Program-made: the position numbers and the translations under genes
Source: an uncultured Eggerthellaceae bacterium
GTDB lineage: Bacteria > Actinomycetota > Coriobacteriia > Coriobacteriales > Eggerthellaceae
DNA: 20,235 bases
Assembly (NCBI GenBank): GCA_910588945.1
Contig: CAJUSF010000052.1
Location: 1-20,235 of the forward strand
Reading direction: 5' to 3'
In this document: piece by piece, positions 1 to 6,476 of the stretch
Numbering within the stretch: the first letter of the stretch is position 1
Layout: every line of letters begins with the position of its first letter
The notes under the pieces: model-generated
Told to the model about the DNA's origin: nothing
The model's input: only the letters and a program-made list of their open reading frames with translations
Databases searched by the model: none

Positions 1-67
1 GCATCATATCCTTTACAGGTGGTCTTTTGGTTTTTACAAGGGCAAAGCCTTCGATGCGCACCCGCAT
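1..67 (-). CDS. possible 5' end of a leftward gene, cut by the window edge
   Basis: On the minus strand an ATG at 65-67 opens a frame that stays open to the window edge and begins MRVRIEGFALVKTKRPPVKD. It lies downstream of the htpG terminator and points the same way. Only 22 codons are visible. There is no clear Shine-Dalgarno sequence (a GGCGGG stretch lies about 16 bases upstream), and the start sits inside a small hairpin at 59-75. The peptide is too short to assign. It could equally be chance, with the hairpin being the terminator of a rightward gene outside the window. Confidence 0.22.
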   Translation of the reverse strand, partial: MRVRIEGFALVKTKRPPVKDMM

Positions 68-83
68 AGCGGGTGGTTTATTT
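59..83 (+). terminator. small hairpin with weak T-tract, possible terminator
   Basis: The arms CACCCGC (59-65) and GCGGGTG (69-75) pair perfectly around a 3-base loop and are followed on the plus strand by GTTTATTT. This could end a rightward transcript entering from outside the window. The T-tract is interrupted, and two more short hairpins follow: about 84-106, made of two 4-bp blocks split by a mismatch, and 107-122. The assignment is therefore weak. Confidence 0.3.
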
Positions 84-120
84 CCCGCCACGCTGCGCGT
101 GCCGGGCAGGGTCACGACCC

Positions 121-152
121 TGAAAAATAGGGGCAAGATGAAATCTCGCCCC
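121..152 (-). terminator. Rho-independent terminator of htpG
   Basis: Read leftwards, a 10-bp stem (130-139 with 143-152, one position becoming a G-U pair in the minus-strand RNA) closes a 3-base loop. It is followed by a U-rich tract (TATTTTT, complement of 123-129). It lies 38 bases past the htpG stop codon and in the right orientation for that gene. Confidence 0.75.
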
Positions 153-189
153 TACACCTATCTCATACGTTGTCTGGCAAATACTAAAT

Positions 190-2136
190 CTAGACCATCA
201 ACTTAGATACCTGCTGAGCAAACTTAAGCGGATCATCGATCGGCAACCCCTCAACAAGCAGCGCCTGGTTATATAGGATCTTCGTGTAGTCAGCCACCTT
301 CTCGCTATCGCCAGCCTCATTCGCCTTCTTCATCACATCGAATATCGGGTGCTTATCATTGACCTCAAGCACCACATGAGCCTCCGGAGCACCCTCAGCA
401 CCGCCCGGCTGATGCTTGAACATCTGCGCCATCTGCAGCGATACTGTTCCTTCTGTCGTCAACACTACAGGAGCATCGGTCAGGCGCGTGGAAACGACCA
501 CCTTCTCGACATCGCCATCAAGGGCATCTCGCATAGCATCAAACAGGCTAGAGTTCTCCTCAGTTGCTTTCGCAGCCTGCTCTTTTTCCTCGTCGGTGGT
601 AAGGCCTAAATCCTCGCCGGCAACATTCTTGATCTCAAATGCCTGGTTCTCATCATCGGCCGAGCCCTCGCCGGATACATAGTCATGCAGCGCCATCATA
701 CAAAACTCATCGACATCCTCGTCACATAGTAAAACGTCATAACCTTTGGCCAAAACCGTAGTAACGATCGGCATCTGCACCAAGCGCTCACGTGAATCAC
801 CGGCTGCGAAATAGATCGCTTTCGAATCCTCGGGTGCATCGGCGATATATTCGTCGAGTGTAATCATCTTGTCCTGCTTAGCAGAATAGAACACCAACAG
901 ATCGCCTAAGGTATCCTTCGCCATCCCATAGCTTGAATACACTCCGAATTTGAGCGTCCGACCGAACTCCTTGAAGAACTTCTCGTATGCTTCGCGATCA
1001 TCGGAAAGCATAGATGCTAGCTCGCTTTTAATCTTTTTCTCAAGCCTGCGTGCGATCGCGCGAAGCTGACCGTTATGCTGCAAAGTCTCACGAGAGATAT
1101 TGAGTGTCAGGTCGGCGGAATCAACCACGCCGCGCATAAAGTTGAAGTAATCCGGAACAAGCTCTTCACACTTCTCCATGATGAGAACGCCCGAGCTGTA
1201 GAGGGCAAGGCCTTTCTTGTAATCCTTCGACCACATGTCATAGGGAGCGTGCCCCGGAATGAACATGAGCGCGTCATAAGTGAGCGTGCCTTCAGCATGC
1301 AGGCTGATCGTGCGGGCCGGATCCTCGAAATCGTGGAAGTCGGTCTTATAGAACTCGTTGTACTCCTCGTCTGAGACCTCGCTCTTCTTGCGCTTCCAGA
1401 TCGGGATCATCGAGTTGATCGTCTCGACCTCCGTGTAGTTCTCGAATTCGGGCTTGTAATCATCGCCTGCATCCTCCGGCTTAGGAAGCTGTCGAGATTT
1501 CGTAACCTCCATCTGGATGGGATAGCGCACGTAGTTGCTGTAGCGCTTGATGAGGTTTCTCAAGGTGGACTCGGTAGCGAAGCTGTCATAGCGTTCCTCG
1601 TCGGTGTTGTCCTTGAGATACACGATCACATCTGTTCCGTGCTCTGCGCGCTCAGCCTGTGTGATGTTGTATCCGTCGACACCGTCGGACTCCCAAGCCC
1701 ACGCCTCATCCGAACCGTAGGCCTTCGAGACCACTTTCACCTTTTTGCCGACCATAAATGCAGAGTAGAAGCCCACTCCAAACTGGCCGATAATATCAAC
1801 ATCAGCGACATCGTCGCCCTCGGAATTCTCGGCTTTAAACTCGAACGAATCGGAGTGCGCGATGGTTCCGAGATTCTTGTCGAGATCATCCTTTGTCATA
1901 CCAGTGCCGTTATCCGATACGGTAACAGTCTTTTCATCCTCATCGAACGCGACAGTAATAGCCAAATCGGCCCTGTTGATCTTCACCGAATCATCCATGA
2001 GGCTTCTAAAATAGAGCTTGTCAACAGCATCGGATGCATTAGAGATTAACTCGCGCAGAAAAATCTCACGGTTCGTGTAGATCGAATTGATCATAAGGTC
2101 GAGCAGCTTCTTGCTCTCTGTTTTGAATTTTCTCAT
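190..2136 (-). CDS. htpG: molecular chaperone HtpG (bacterial Hsp90)
   Basis: This encodes a 648-residue cytosolic Hsp90 homodimer subunit, an ATP-dependent chaperone that remodels client proteins together with the DnaK system. The N-terminal GHKL ATPase domain is complete. It has the catalytic Glu in LRELISNASDA (E29, with N33), the nucleotide-binding DNGTGM (75-80) and the glycine-rich lid segment GQFGVGFYSAF (117-127). The middle domain carries the catalytic arginine in NISRETLQ (R349). The length is slightly above the 624 residues of the E. coli protein, with an acidic stretch around 490-530. There is no eukaryotic MEEVD tail, as expected. The ATG at 2134-2136 is preceded by AAAGAGAGAG at a suitable distance. 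The gene has its own promoter and terminator and so appears monocistronic. Neither a CIRCE nor a HAIR heat-shock operator was seen upstream. Confidence 0.98.
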   Translation of the reverse strand: MRKFKTESKKLLDLMINSIYTNREIFLRELISNASDAVDKLYFRSLMDDSVKINRADLAITVAFDEDEKTVTVSDNGTGMTKDDLDKNLGTIAHSDSFEFKAENSEGDDVADVDIIGQFGVGFYSAFMVGKKVKVVSKAYGSDEAWAWESDGVDGYNITQAERAEHGTDVIVYLKDNTDEERYDSFATESTLRNLIKRYSNYVRYPIQMEVTKSRQLPKPEDAGDDYKPEFENYTEVETINSMIPIWKRKKSEVSDEEYNEFYKTDFHDFEDPARTISLHAEGTLTYDALMFIPGHAPYDMWSKDYKKGLALYSSGVLIMEKCEELVPDYFNFMRGVVDSADLTLNISRETLQHNGQLRAIARRLEKKIKSELASMLSDDREAYEKFFKEFGRTLKFGVYSSYGMAKDTLGDLLVFYSAKQDKMITLDEYIADAPEDSKAIYFAAGDSRERLVQMPIVTTVLAKGYDVLLCDEDVDEFCMMALHDYVSGEGSADDENQAFEIKNVAGEDLGLTTDEEKEQAAKATEENSSLFDAMRDALDGDVEKVVVSTRLTDAPVVLTTEGTVSLQMAQMFKHQPGGAEGAPEAHVVLEVNDKHPIFDVMKKANEAGDSEKVADYTKILYNQALLVEGLPIDDPLKFAQQVSKLMV

Positions 2137-2265
2137 AAGGCTCTCTCTTTCAGTTCAAAGTTTGTCGCAGGGACACCCGCAGCGTTTCTCACTGGGCGCA
2201 ATATCCGAAAATAGCATGATTTTAATCGTGTTTTAGCAGTCGTCCCATTTGATTGCCAAATCGTT

Positions 2266-2293
2266 ATTCTACTATCTTAGGATGTAGTGTCAA
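2266..2293 (-). promoter_or_regulatory. sigma70-type promoter of htpG
   Basis: On the minus strand TTGACA (2288-2293) is separated by 16 bases from TAGAAT (2266-2271). This gives a start of transcription near 2259 and a leader of about 120 bases to the htpG ATG. The hexamers match the consensus at 6/6 and 5/6 positions. Confidence 0.6.
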
Positions 2294-2345
2294 GCGTTTT
2301 ATAACAAGACTCATATAGATAATCTAAGCCTCACTACATTAGATT
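2282..2345. repeat. overlapping inverted repeats at the htpG promoter
   Basis: ATGTAGTG (2282-2289) recurs inverted as CACTACAT (2332-2339). AATCTAA (2321-2327) recurs inverted as TTAGATT (2339-2345). The first arm overlaps the -35 hexamer of the htpG promoter and the others lie just upstream of it. They could be operator half-sites for a heat-shock or other regulator, but the spacing (42 bases) is wide for a single dimer site. Confidence 0.35.
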
Positions 2346-2470
2346 TTGCGCTCGGTCCGCGCCCACAGCGCGCTCCAAGCACTTAACGCACATCTGTCTC
2401 TTCGCGCAAACAAGCTGTCGATCCGCAAGGTGCGCCCCATCAATTGTGCGCATCAAGACAATCGTCTGTT

Positions 2471-3838
2471 CTAGCCAATCACCTCGTAGGTGTCGCTTCG
2501 AACGTCACGCATGATCAGTTTTCTGCACAACAGCGCTGTTGCGGGAATGGCGAGTGCAAGAACGCCTCCTGCAATAAACGCCAGATGCCACCCAAATCCA
2601 TCGAGCAAAACACCTGCGACCGTCGGCCCCACAGCAAGCCCAAACGTGCAACCCGCGTTCATCAAAGTGATGGATTCCGTAAGCCGTTTGCCCGGAACCG
2701 CGCGCTCGCACGCGCTGTTGCATACAATCAGAAACGGTGCGTAAAACAGCGAAGCTAAACACGAAACAATGTAGAGGCTCACCACGTCACATACGATAAT
2801 CATGAATGCATAAGAAAAGCCAATGAGGCATGCAGCCACGATAAGCTGCTTTGACGGCGACGATGTTATCCGAACCATGCCGAAGACAAAACCCATTACG
2901 ATCGATACAATCGCCGAGAGCATAAGAACTCCGCTTGCGATGTTCGGATCCCCAAGATCCTCGGCAAACGCGACCACCGTAGTGTCGAATACGCCGAAAA
3001 AAGACCCCAGAAACAGCATTAAGGCGAAAAGCACCCGAACCACGGGGTATTTTCGAAAGATTCCCTCACCTTTATCGTAAGTCGATATGTGAGAAGGGGT
3101 TTTTCTTTTTCCCGCGCCAGCATCAGAGGCATCCAAAAGAGGCTCTTCGCTTTCTCTGGACGCACGTTTTTCAAGCGCACGATTCTCGGATAAACCCTCT
3201 TCGGGCGCACTCCACCCTGGCACCGGTTCGCTTGATTTTGCAAGACACAGGATGATGGAGCCGATCGCGAACAAAACGCCGCCTACAAAAAGACCGGCGA
3301 TAGGCGTGATAACGGTTGCAAGAAATATCGAAAGTGACGGCGAAAACATAAATCCCAGATCATCGAGAATACCCTCATAGGAAAATACTGTCCTTATATT
3401 AGGAGCGCCTTCGCCGAGTTTTTTCGTTCGAAGCAGATATGTCCAACGCGCACGGGCAAGCGCCTGCGAATTGGGAAGCGACCCCATGAGCGCGCCGGAT
3501 GCAAACAGCATCCAGATCGGGCCGTGTATCGAAACCGTGACAAGCATCCCTGTAAGTCCCATCATGTTGATAAGCACGAAGATGGGGATAACCCTCGATT
3601 GTCCACGCTCGTCAACCATCTTGCCGATTCGCGGCGCAACGACAAATATCATGATGGCAATAACCGATGACACAAGGCCTGCTATGAAAAACGAATAGCC
3701 CGAAAGTGTAAGCATTGTAACCGTGCCGATGTTCATCATGTACCCGTATATGCGCATGAAAAGACACGCCACATCGAATGGATAGGCGCGGCGCACAGAT
3801 AAAACAGCCTTATATACTCCGGGATCTACTGCTGACAT
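2471..3838 (-). CDS. MFS transporter (12 predicted helices)
   Basis: This is a 455-residue major facilitator superfamily permease of the cytoplasmic membrane, probably a proton-driven drug or metabolite exporter; the substrate cannot be read from sequence. Two six-helix bundles are visible, about residues 20-200 and 265-440. They are joined by a charged cytoplasmic loop (about 203-262) rich in Glu, Ser, Lys and Arg. The signature loop between helices 2 and 3 is present as GKMVDERGQSR (72-82). The segment YEGILDDLGFMFSPSL (about 154-169) resembles the helix-5 region of actinobacterial MFS exporters with an ALExVxDE-type motif. The start ATG (3836-3838) has no Shine-Dalgarno sequence, but a -10-like hexamer lies only 7 bases upstream, which suggests a leaderless mRNA. 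The gene is transcribed away from the 4181 cluster. Confidence 0.88.
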   Translation of the reverse strand: MSAVDPGVYKAVLSVRRAYPFDVACLFMRIYGYMMNIGTVTMLTLSGYSFFIAGLVSSVIAIMIFVVAPRIGKMVDERGQSRVIPIFVLINMMGLTGMLVTVSIHGPIWMLFASGALMGSLPNSQALARARWTYLLRTKKLGEGAPNIRTVFSYEGILDDLGFMFSPSLSIFLATVITPIAGLFVGGVLFAIGSIILCLAKSSEPVPGWSAPEEGLSENRALEKRASRESEEPLLDASDAGAGKRKTPSHISTYDKGEGIFRKYPVVRVLFALMLFLGSFFGVFDTTVVAFAEDLGDPNIASGVLMLSAIVSIVMGFVFGMVRITSSPSKQLIVAACLIGFSYAFMIIVCDVVSLYIVSCLASLFYAPFLIVCNSACERAVPGKRLTESITLMNAGCTFGLAVGPTVAGVLLDGFGWHLAFIAGGVLALAIPATALLCRKLIMRDVRSDTYEVIG

Positions 3839-3845
3839 GCATCGT

Positions 3846-3873
3846 ATTCTATCTCATGGGACAAACAAGACAA
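3846..3873 (-). promoter_or_regulatory. candidate promoter for the MFS gene, giving a leaderless mRNA
   Basis: On the minus strand TTGTCT (3868-3873) lies 16 bases from TAGAAT (3846-3851). Transcription from it would start at about 3838-3840, which is at the ATG of the MFS gene. The absence of any purine-rich ribosome site in front of that ATG fits a leaderless transcript. The -35 match is only 4/6. Confidence 0.4.
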
Positions 3874-3964
3874 ACACAATGGAATGATGAAGCTGCGGAA
3901 GAATAGATACCGAGAGACTCTGAGCGCGGCGATGGACAAAAAAACAAAATAGAGCGGTAAACCG

Positions 3965-3993
3965 TTGACATTTACTAGACTATGTCTTATATT
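3965..3993 (+). promoter_or_regulatory. near-consensus sigma70 promoter
   Basis: TTGACA (3965-3970), a 17-base spacer and TATATT (3988-3993) make this the best promoter seen in the window. Transcription would start near 4000. Only 16 bases later the transcript enters the 13-bp hairpin at 4016-4050, so most RNA may end near 4055. Confidence 0.7.
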
Positions 3994-3999
3994 GAACAT

Positions 4000-4055
4000 G
4001 GTCTGAAACACGAAAGAGTAGAACCCGCCTCCCCTATGCGGGTTCTACTCATTTT
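4000..4055 (+). ncRNA. candidate short RNA or attenuated leader (promoter plus terminator unit)
   Basis: From the predicted start at about 4000 the transcript would run through a 13-bp perfect stem, GAGTAGAACCCGC (4016-4028) with GCGGGTTCTACTC (4038-4050), to ATTTT at 4051-4055. That makes an RNA of about 56 bases. There is no room for a real coding sequence in it. It may be a stand-alone small RNA, a leader whose terminator controls the 4181-8210 cluster, or an insulator. The family is not recognised. Confidence 0.35.
4016..4055 (+). terminator. terminator-like hairpin downstream of the 3965 promoter
   Basis: A 13-bp perfect stem (4016-4028/4038-4050) with a 9-base loop is followed by ATTTTGG on the plus strand. 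The stem is very stable but the U-tract is short (four), so termination may be partial. Confidence 0.55.
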
Positions 4056-4089
4056 GGTATCAATTCAGAAGATGTTAAGGTCTGTGGGC

Positions 4090-4095
4090 TATAAT
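4090..4095 (+). promoter_or_regulatory. possible second promoter (-10 only)
   Basis: A perfect TATAAT lies about 86 bases before the zinc-ribbon gene and downstream of the hairpin. No good -35 hexamer is found at 16-18 bases, so it would have to depend on an activator or be inactive. If active, the 4181 cluster would not need the attenuated promoter. Confidence 0.3.
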
Positions 4096-4180
4096 CATCC
4101 GCTAAACATCACAGGACTGAAGCGAATCGCAAAGAAACACCAGCAAAACCGATTCAAGATCGAAAGCATGGTAGACAACA

Positions 4181-4615
4181 ATGGGCAACTTCTTCAATAA
4201 CCTTAACAATAAGCTTGCAACATTCATGATCGGAAGAAACGGATCAGACAAGCTGGGGCGTTGGTGTCTCGGGGCCGCCATCGTTCTCGCATGCATCAAT
4301 ATCGTTCTGCCAAATATCATCTGCTCCGTCCTGAGCTACGCCCTTCTCGCTTATTGCATCTATAGAATGTTCTCGACAAACACGGTTGCGCGAGCACAGG
4401 AGAACGAGAAATTCGAAAGCCTGTTCAACAGAAACAAGGATGCCGGGAAAGGCCAGAACAGCGGCTCTGTGAACAAGCCGATGAAAAAAGATACGGCCAC
4501 CACGGTCTATTTCACCTGCGACAACTGCGGGCAATCGCTTTGTGTACCAAAAGGCAAAGGAACGCTCAAGATAACATGCCCGAAATGCAAGCATCAGACG
4601 ACCATCCGATCCTAA
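4181..4615 (+). CDS. membrane protein with C-terminal zinc ribbon
   Basis: This is a 144-residue protein of unknown function. Two adjacent hydrophobic segments (about 27-45 and 46-63) should form a membrane hairpin and leave both ends in the cytoplasm. A polar linker (64-108) leads to a small zinc ribbon with the ligand pairs C113-x2-C116 and C133-x2-C136. Such ribbons usually serve as protein or nucleic-acid contact modules. The N-terminus (MGNFFNNLNN) is Asn-rich. The ATG lacks a clear Shine-Dalgarno sequence. The gene is the first of four rightward genes (spacings 60, 38 and 89 bases) ending in Hsp70, so a link to the J/Hsp70 pair is plausible but inferred only from position. Confidence 0.8.
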   Translation: MGNFFNNLNNKLATFMIGRNGSDKLGRWCLGAAIVLACINIVLPNIICSVLSYALLAYCIYRMFSTNTVARAQENEKFESLFNRNKDAGKGQNSGSVNKPMKKDTATTVYFTCDNCGQSLCVPKGKGTLKITCPKCKHQTTIRS

Positions 4616-4675
4616 AGCCGTCTGCCACAAAGCACATCCACGACAAGCAGATTATAGACACCGAGGCCACATTCA

Positions 4676-5500
4676 ATGTTCGGCATAGCCATAGCCAGAC
4701 TCGACAAGATAACCGATGCCGAGAAGCAGCGATATCAGGCGCTCTACTGCGGGCTGTGCAAATCGCTCAAAGAAAGATACGGACAGGTCAGCCGCCTTTC
4801 GCTAAGCTACGATCTTGTATTTTTAGCTATGCTCTTCGATTCGCTGTATGAACCTGAAGAAAAGGTGGGGACCTTCAAATGCATCTCGCACCCCACGAAG
4901 CAAACGCCATACTCGACATCTGAATACACAGACTACGCTGCCGATCTTTCCGTTGCGCTCGCCTATCATAAGTGCCTTGATGATGTAGTTGATGACAACA
5001 GCTCGAAGGCAAAGGCTGCCACGAAGATGCTTGCGGGCTCCTACGCAAAAGCCATGGAGCGGATCCCCACAGAATGCACAGCCATCGAAGAGGCTATGGC
5101 GGCGATCCGGAAGGTGGAGGCAGACGCGAGCGCATCACCCGATGATGCCGCAGCCGAATTCGGATGCCTGATGGCCAAGATCTTCGCCCACTACGACGAT
5201 ATCTGGACAGAGACGCTCTATGAGTTTGGCTTGCACCTCGGGAGGTTCATCTACCTTATGGACGCAGCGGTCGATCTCAAACAAGACAAGGAACACGGCT
5301 CCTATAACCCGTTTGCAGCGCTTCATCTCGACGTCGATGATATGCGCACGATACTGCAAAGCATCATCGGAGAGGCGGCCATCCGTTTTGAAAGGCTACC
5401 ACTCGTCAAAGACGACAACCTCATGCGATGTATGCTCTATTCCGGAGTTTGGCAAAAATTCAACCAAACCTACGAGAAAACCGACGAGGAACATTCATAA
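4676..5500 (+). CDS. DUF5685-type protein, all-helical, isoprenoid-synthase-like Asp motifs
   Basis: This 274-residue soluble, mostly helical protein resembles the DUF5685 family as I recall it: YCGLCKSLKERYG (24-36), SRLSLSYD (39-46), then a Cys-x2-His-Pro element. Two features stand out. A possible metal site is formed by C25-x2-C28 and C69-x2-H72. Two Asp-rich helices are also present: LDDVVDD (101-107) and D196-x3-D200-x3-D204 in LMDAAVDLKQDKEHGSYNP. The second strongly recalls the second Asp motif of squalene/phytoene synthases. That suggests an isoprenoid-synthase fold, though no enzymatic activity is known to me. A GAGG stretch 9 bases upstream supports the ATG at 4676. The gene sits directly before a J-protein and an Hsp70; I recall the same pairing in Clostridia from family knowledge, without having checked it. 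Confidence 0.75.
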   Translation: MFGIAIARLDKITDAEKQRYQALYCGLCKSLKERYGQVSRLSLSYDLVFLAMLFDSLYEPEEKVGTFKCISHPTKQTPYSTSEYTDYAADLSVALAYHKCLDDVVDDNSSKAKAATKMLAGSYAKAMERIPTECTAIEEAMAAIRKVEADASASPDDAAAEFGCLMAKIFAHYDDIWTETLYEFGLHLGRFIYLMDAAVDLKQDKEHGSYNPFAALHLDVDDMRTILQSIIGEAAIRFERLPLVKDDNLMRCMLYSGVWQKFNQTYEKTDEEHS

Positions 5501-5538
5501 TATAGTAGAGAAAAAAGACGAAAGCAGCGAAACAGGCG

Positions 5539-6387
5539 ATGAACGAAAACCCCTACGACATACTCGGAGTTTCACGCGACGCCTCGATGGACGAGGTCAA
5601 AAAGGCTTATCGAAAGAAGGCTCGCGAGAATCATCCTGACCTCAACCCCAACGATCCTGGCGCTGAAGAGCGCATGAACAAGATCAACGAGGCTTACGAG
5701 CGCATAACCAATCCGGAGAAATTTGCAGCATCCGATGCCCGCAAGCGCGGCTACGGCGCACCGTATTCGCCGGGCTACAACGGATATTCCAACCCGAATT
5801 CATACGGCGCGGGAAGCTCGGGAGCAGGCGGTGCCGGTACGGGCGGTACCGGTTATTCTAATCCGTTTGACTATGGCGGCGCCGGATCTTCCGGCCCAGG
5901 TGCAGGCGAGCAAAACCCATATGGCTGGACAACCATCAACTTTGATGATTTCTTCGGAAACGGTTGGGGGCAGGCATCAGGACCGATCCACCCGGAAGCC
6001 TCAGCAAGCGATTCGCCTGAAATGCGCCAAGCCATCCTCAACATCAACGCAGGAAACTACCAGCAAGCCATCGACATCCTGCAAAAGATCCCCTCAACCG
6101 GCAGAAGCGGCAGATGGCACTACATCTTTGCGCTCGCGAACAACGGAGCAGGAAACACCGTGGCAGCACACGACAATATCCGCCGCGCAAGACAGTTCGA
6201 GCCCAACAACCCCGACTATATCCGCGCAGAAAATCAGTTCACCCGCCGCGCTCAGGCATACACGCAAGCAGGTGAAGGGCGCGGCTTCACGAGCTTTGGC
6301 ATCGACCCGAATTGGCTTTGCTGCTGCATCTGCCTAGGACCGTCGCTATGCTCATATTTCACGCGCTTTTGTATGTACGGATTTTAG
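5539..6387 (+). CDS. J-domain protein with TPR-like C-terminal region
   Basis: This is a 282-residue co-chaperone of the class C (DnaJ-like only in its J domain) type. The J domain spans about 4-62 and has the HPD tripeptide (32-34) that stimulates Hsp70 ATPase. A flexible Gly/Ser/Tyr/Asn-rich region follows (about 71-150), ending in NFDDFFGNGWG. A helical repeat region (about 158-238) with AGNYQQAIDIL and a second helix pair looks TPR-like. The tail is cysteine-rich (C261, C262, C263, C265, C271, C278), perhaps binding metal or membrane. The DnaJ zinc finger and substrate-binding domains are absent. It is 38 bases downstream of the DUF5685 gene and 89 bases before the Hsp70 gene, so it is very likely the dedicated partner of that Hsp70. 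The ribosome site is weak. Confidence 0.88.
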   Translation: MNENPYDILGVSRDASMDEVKKAYRKKARENHPDLNPNDPGAEERMNKINEAYERITNPEKFAASDARKRGYGAPYSPGYNGYSNPNSYGAGSSGAGGAGTGGTGYSNPFDYGGAGSSGPGAGEQNPYGWTTINFDDFFGNGWGQASGPIHPEASASDSPEMRQAILNINAGNYQQAIDILQKIPSTGRSGRWHYIFALANNGAGNTVAAHDNIRRARQFEPNNPDYIRAENQFTRRAQAYTQAGEGRGFTSFGIDPNWLCCCICLGPSLCSYFTRFCMYGF

Positions 6388-6423
6388 GCTCACAACACGA
6401 CCCGTTCGTGTACCGCACCCATA

Positions 6424-6448
6424 TATAAGTCCACCATGTATAAGTCCA
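6424..6448. repeat. 10-bp direct repeat upstream of the Hsp70 gene
   Basis: TATAAGTCCA occurs at 6424-6433 and again at 6439-6448, a period of 15 bases, about 30 bases before the Hsp70 start codon. It could be a regulator site or a duplicated -10-like element. No HAIR or CIRCE motif is present here. Confidence 0.45.
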
Positions 6449-6476
6449 ACAGGATCGAAACGATAAAGGGAGAAAC

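Larger units (their letters stand above)
2137..2470. other. intergenic region between MFS gene and htpG
   Basis: This 334-base spacer lies between two leftward genes. It contains the htpG leader, the htpG promoter and the inverted repeats listed separately. No convincing terminator for the MFS gene was found between 2346 and 2470, so readthrough into htpG cannot be excluded. No additional gene is supported. Confidence 0.6.
3839..4180. other. divergent intergenic region
   Basis: This 342-base spacer separates the leftward MFS gene from the rightward zinc-ribbon gene. It holds the MFS promoter candidate, a near-perfect rightward promoter (3965-3993), a strong hairpin (4016-4050) and a second -10-like TATAAT (4090-4095). 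Open frames crossing it have no coding character. Confidence 0.6.

Noticed and set aside
1..130. End of a structured RNA gene (tmRNA, RNase P or tRNA)
   Set aside because: Three short hairpins are present, but no CCA end, T-loop or other diagnostic sequence was found.
3982..4200. Open frame across the intergenic hairpin
   Set aside because: It begins within the promoter -10 region and crosses a perfect 13-bp hairpin; the peptide has no family look and no ribosome site.
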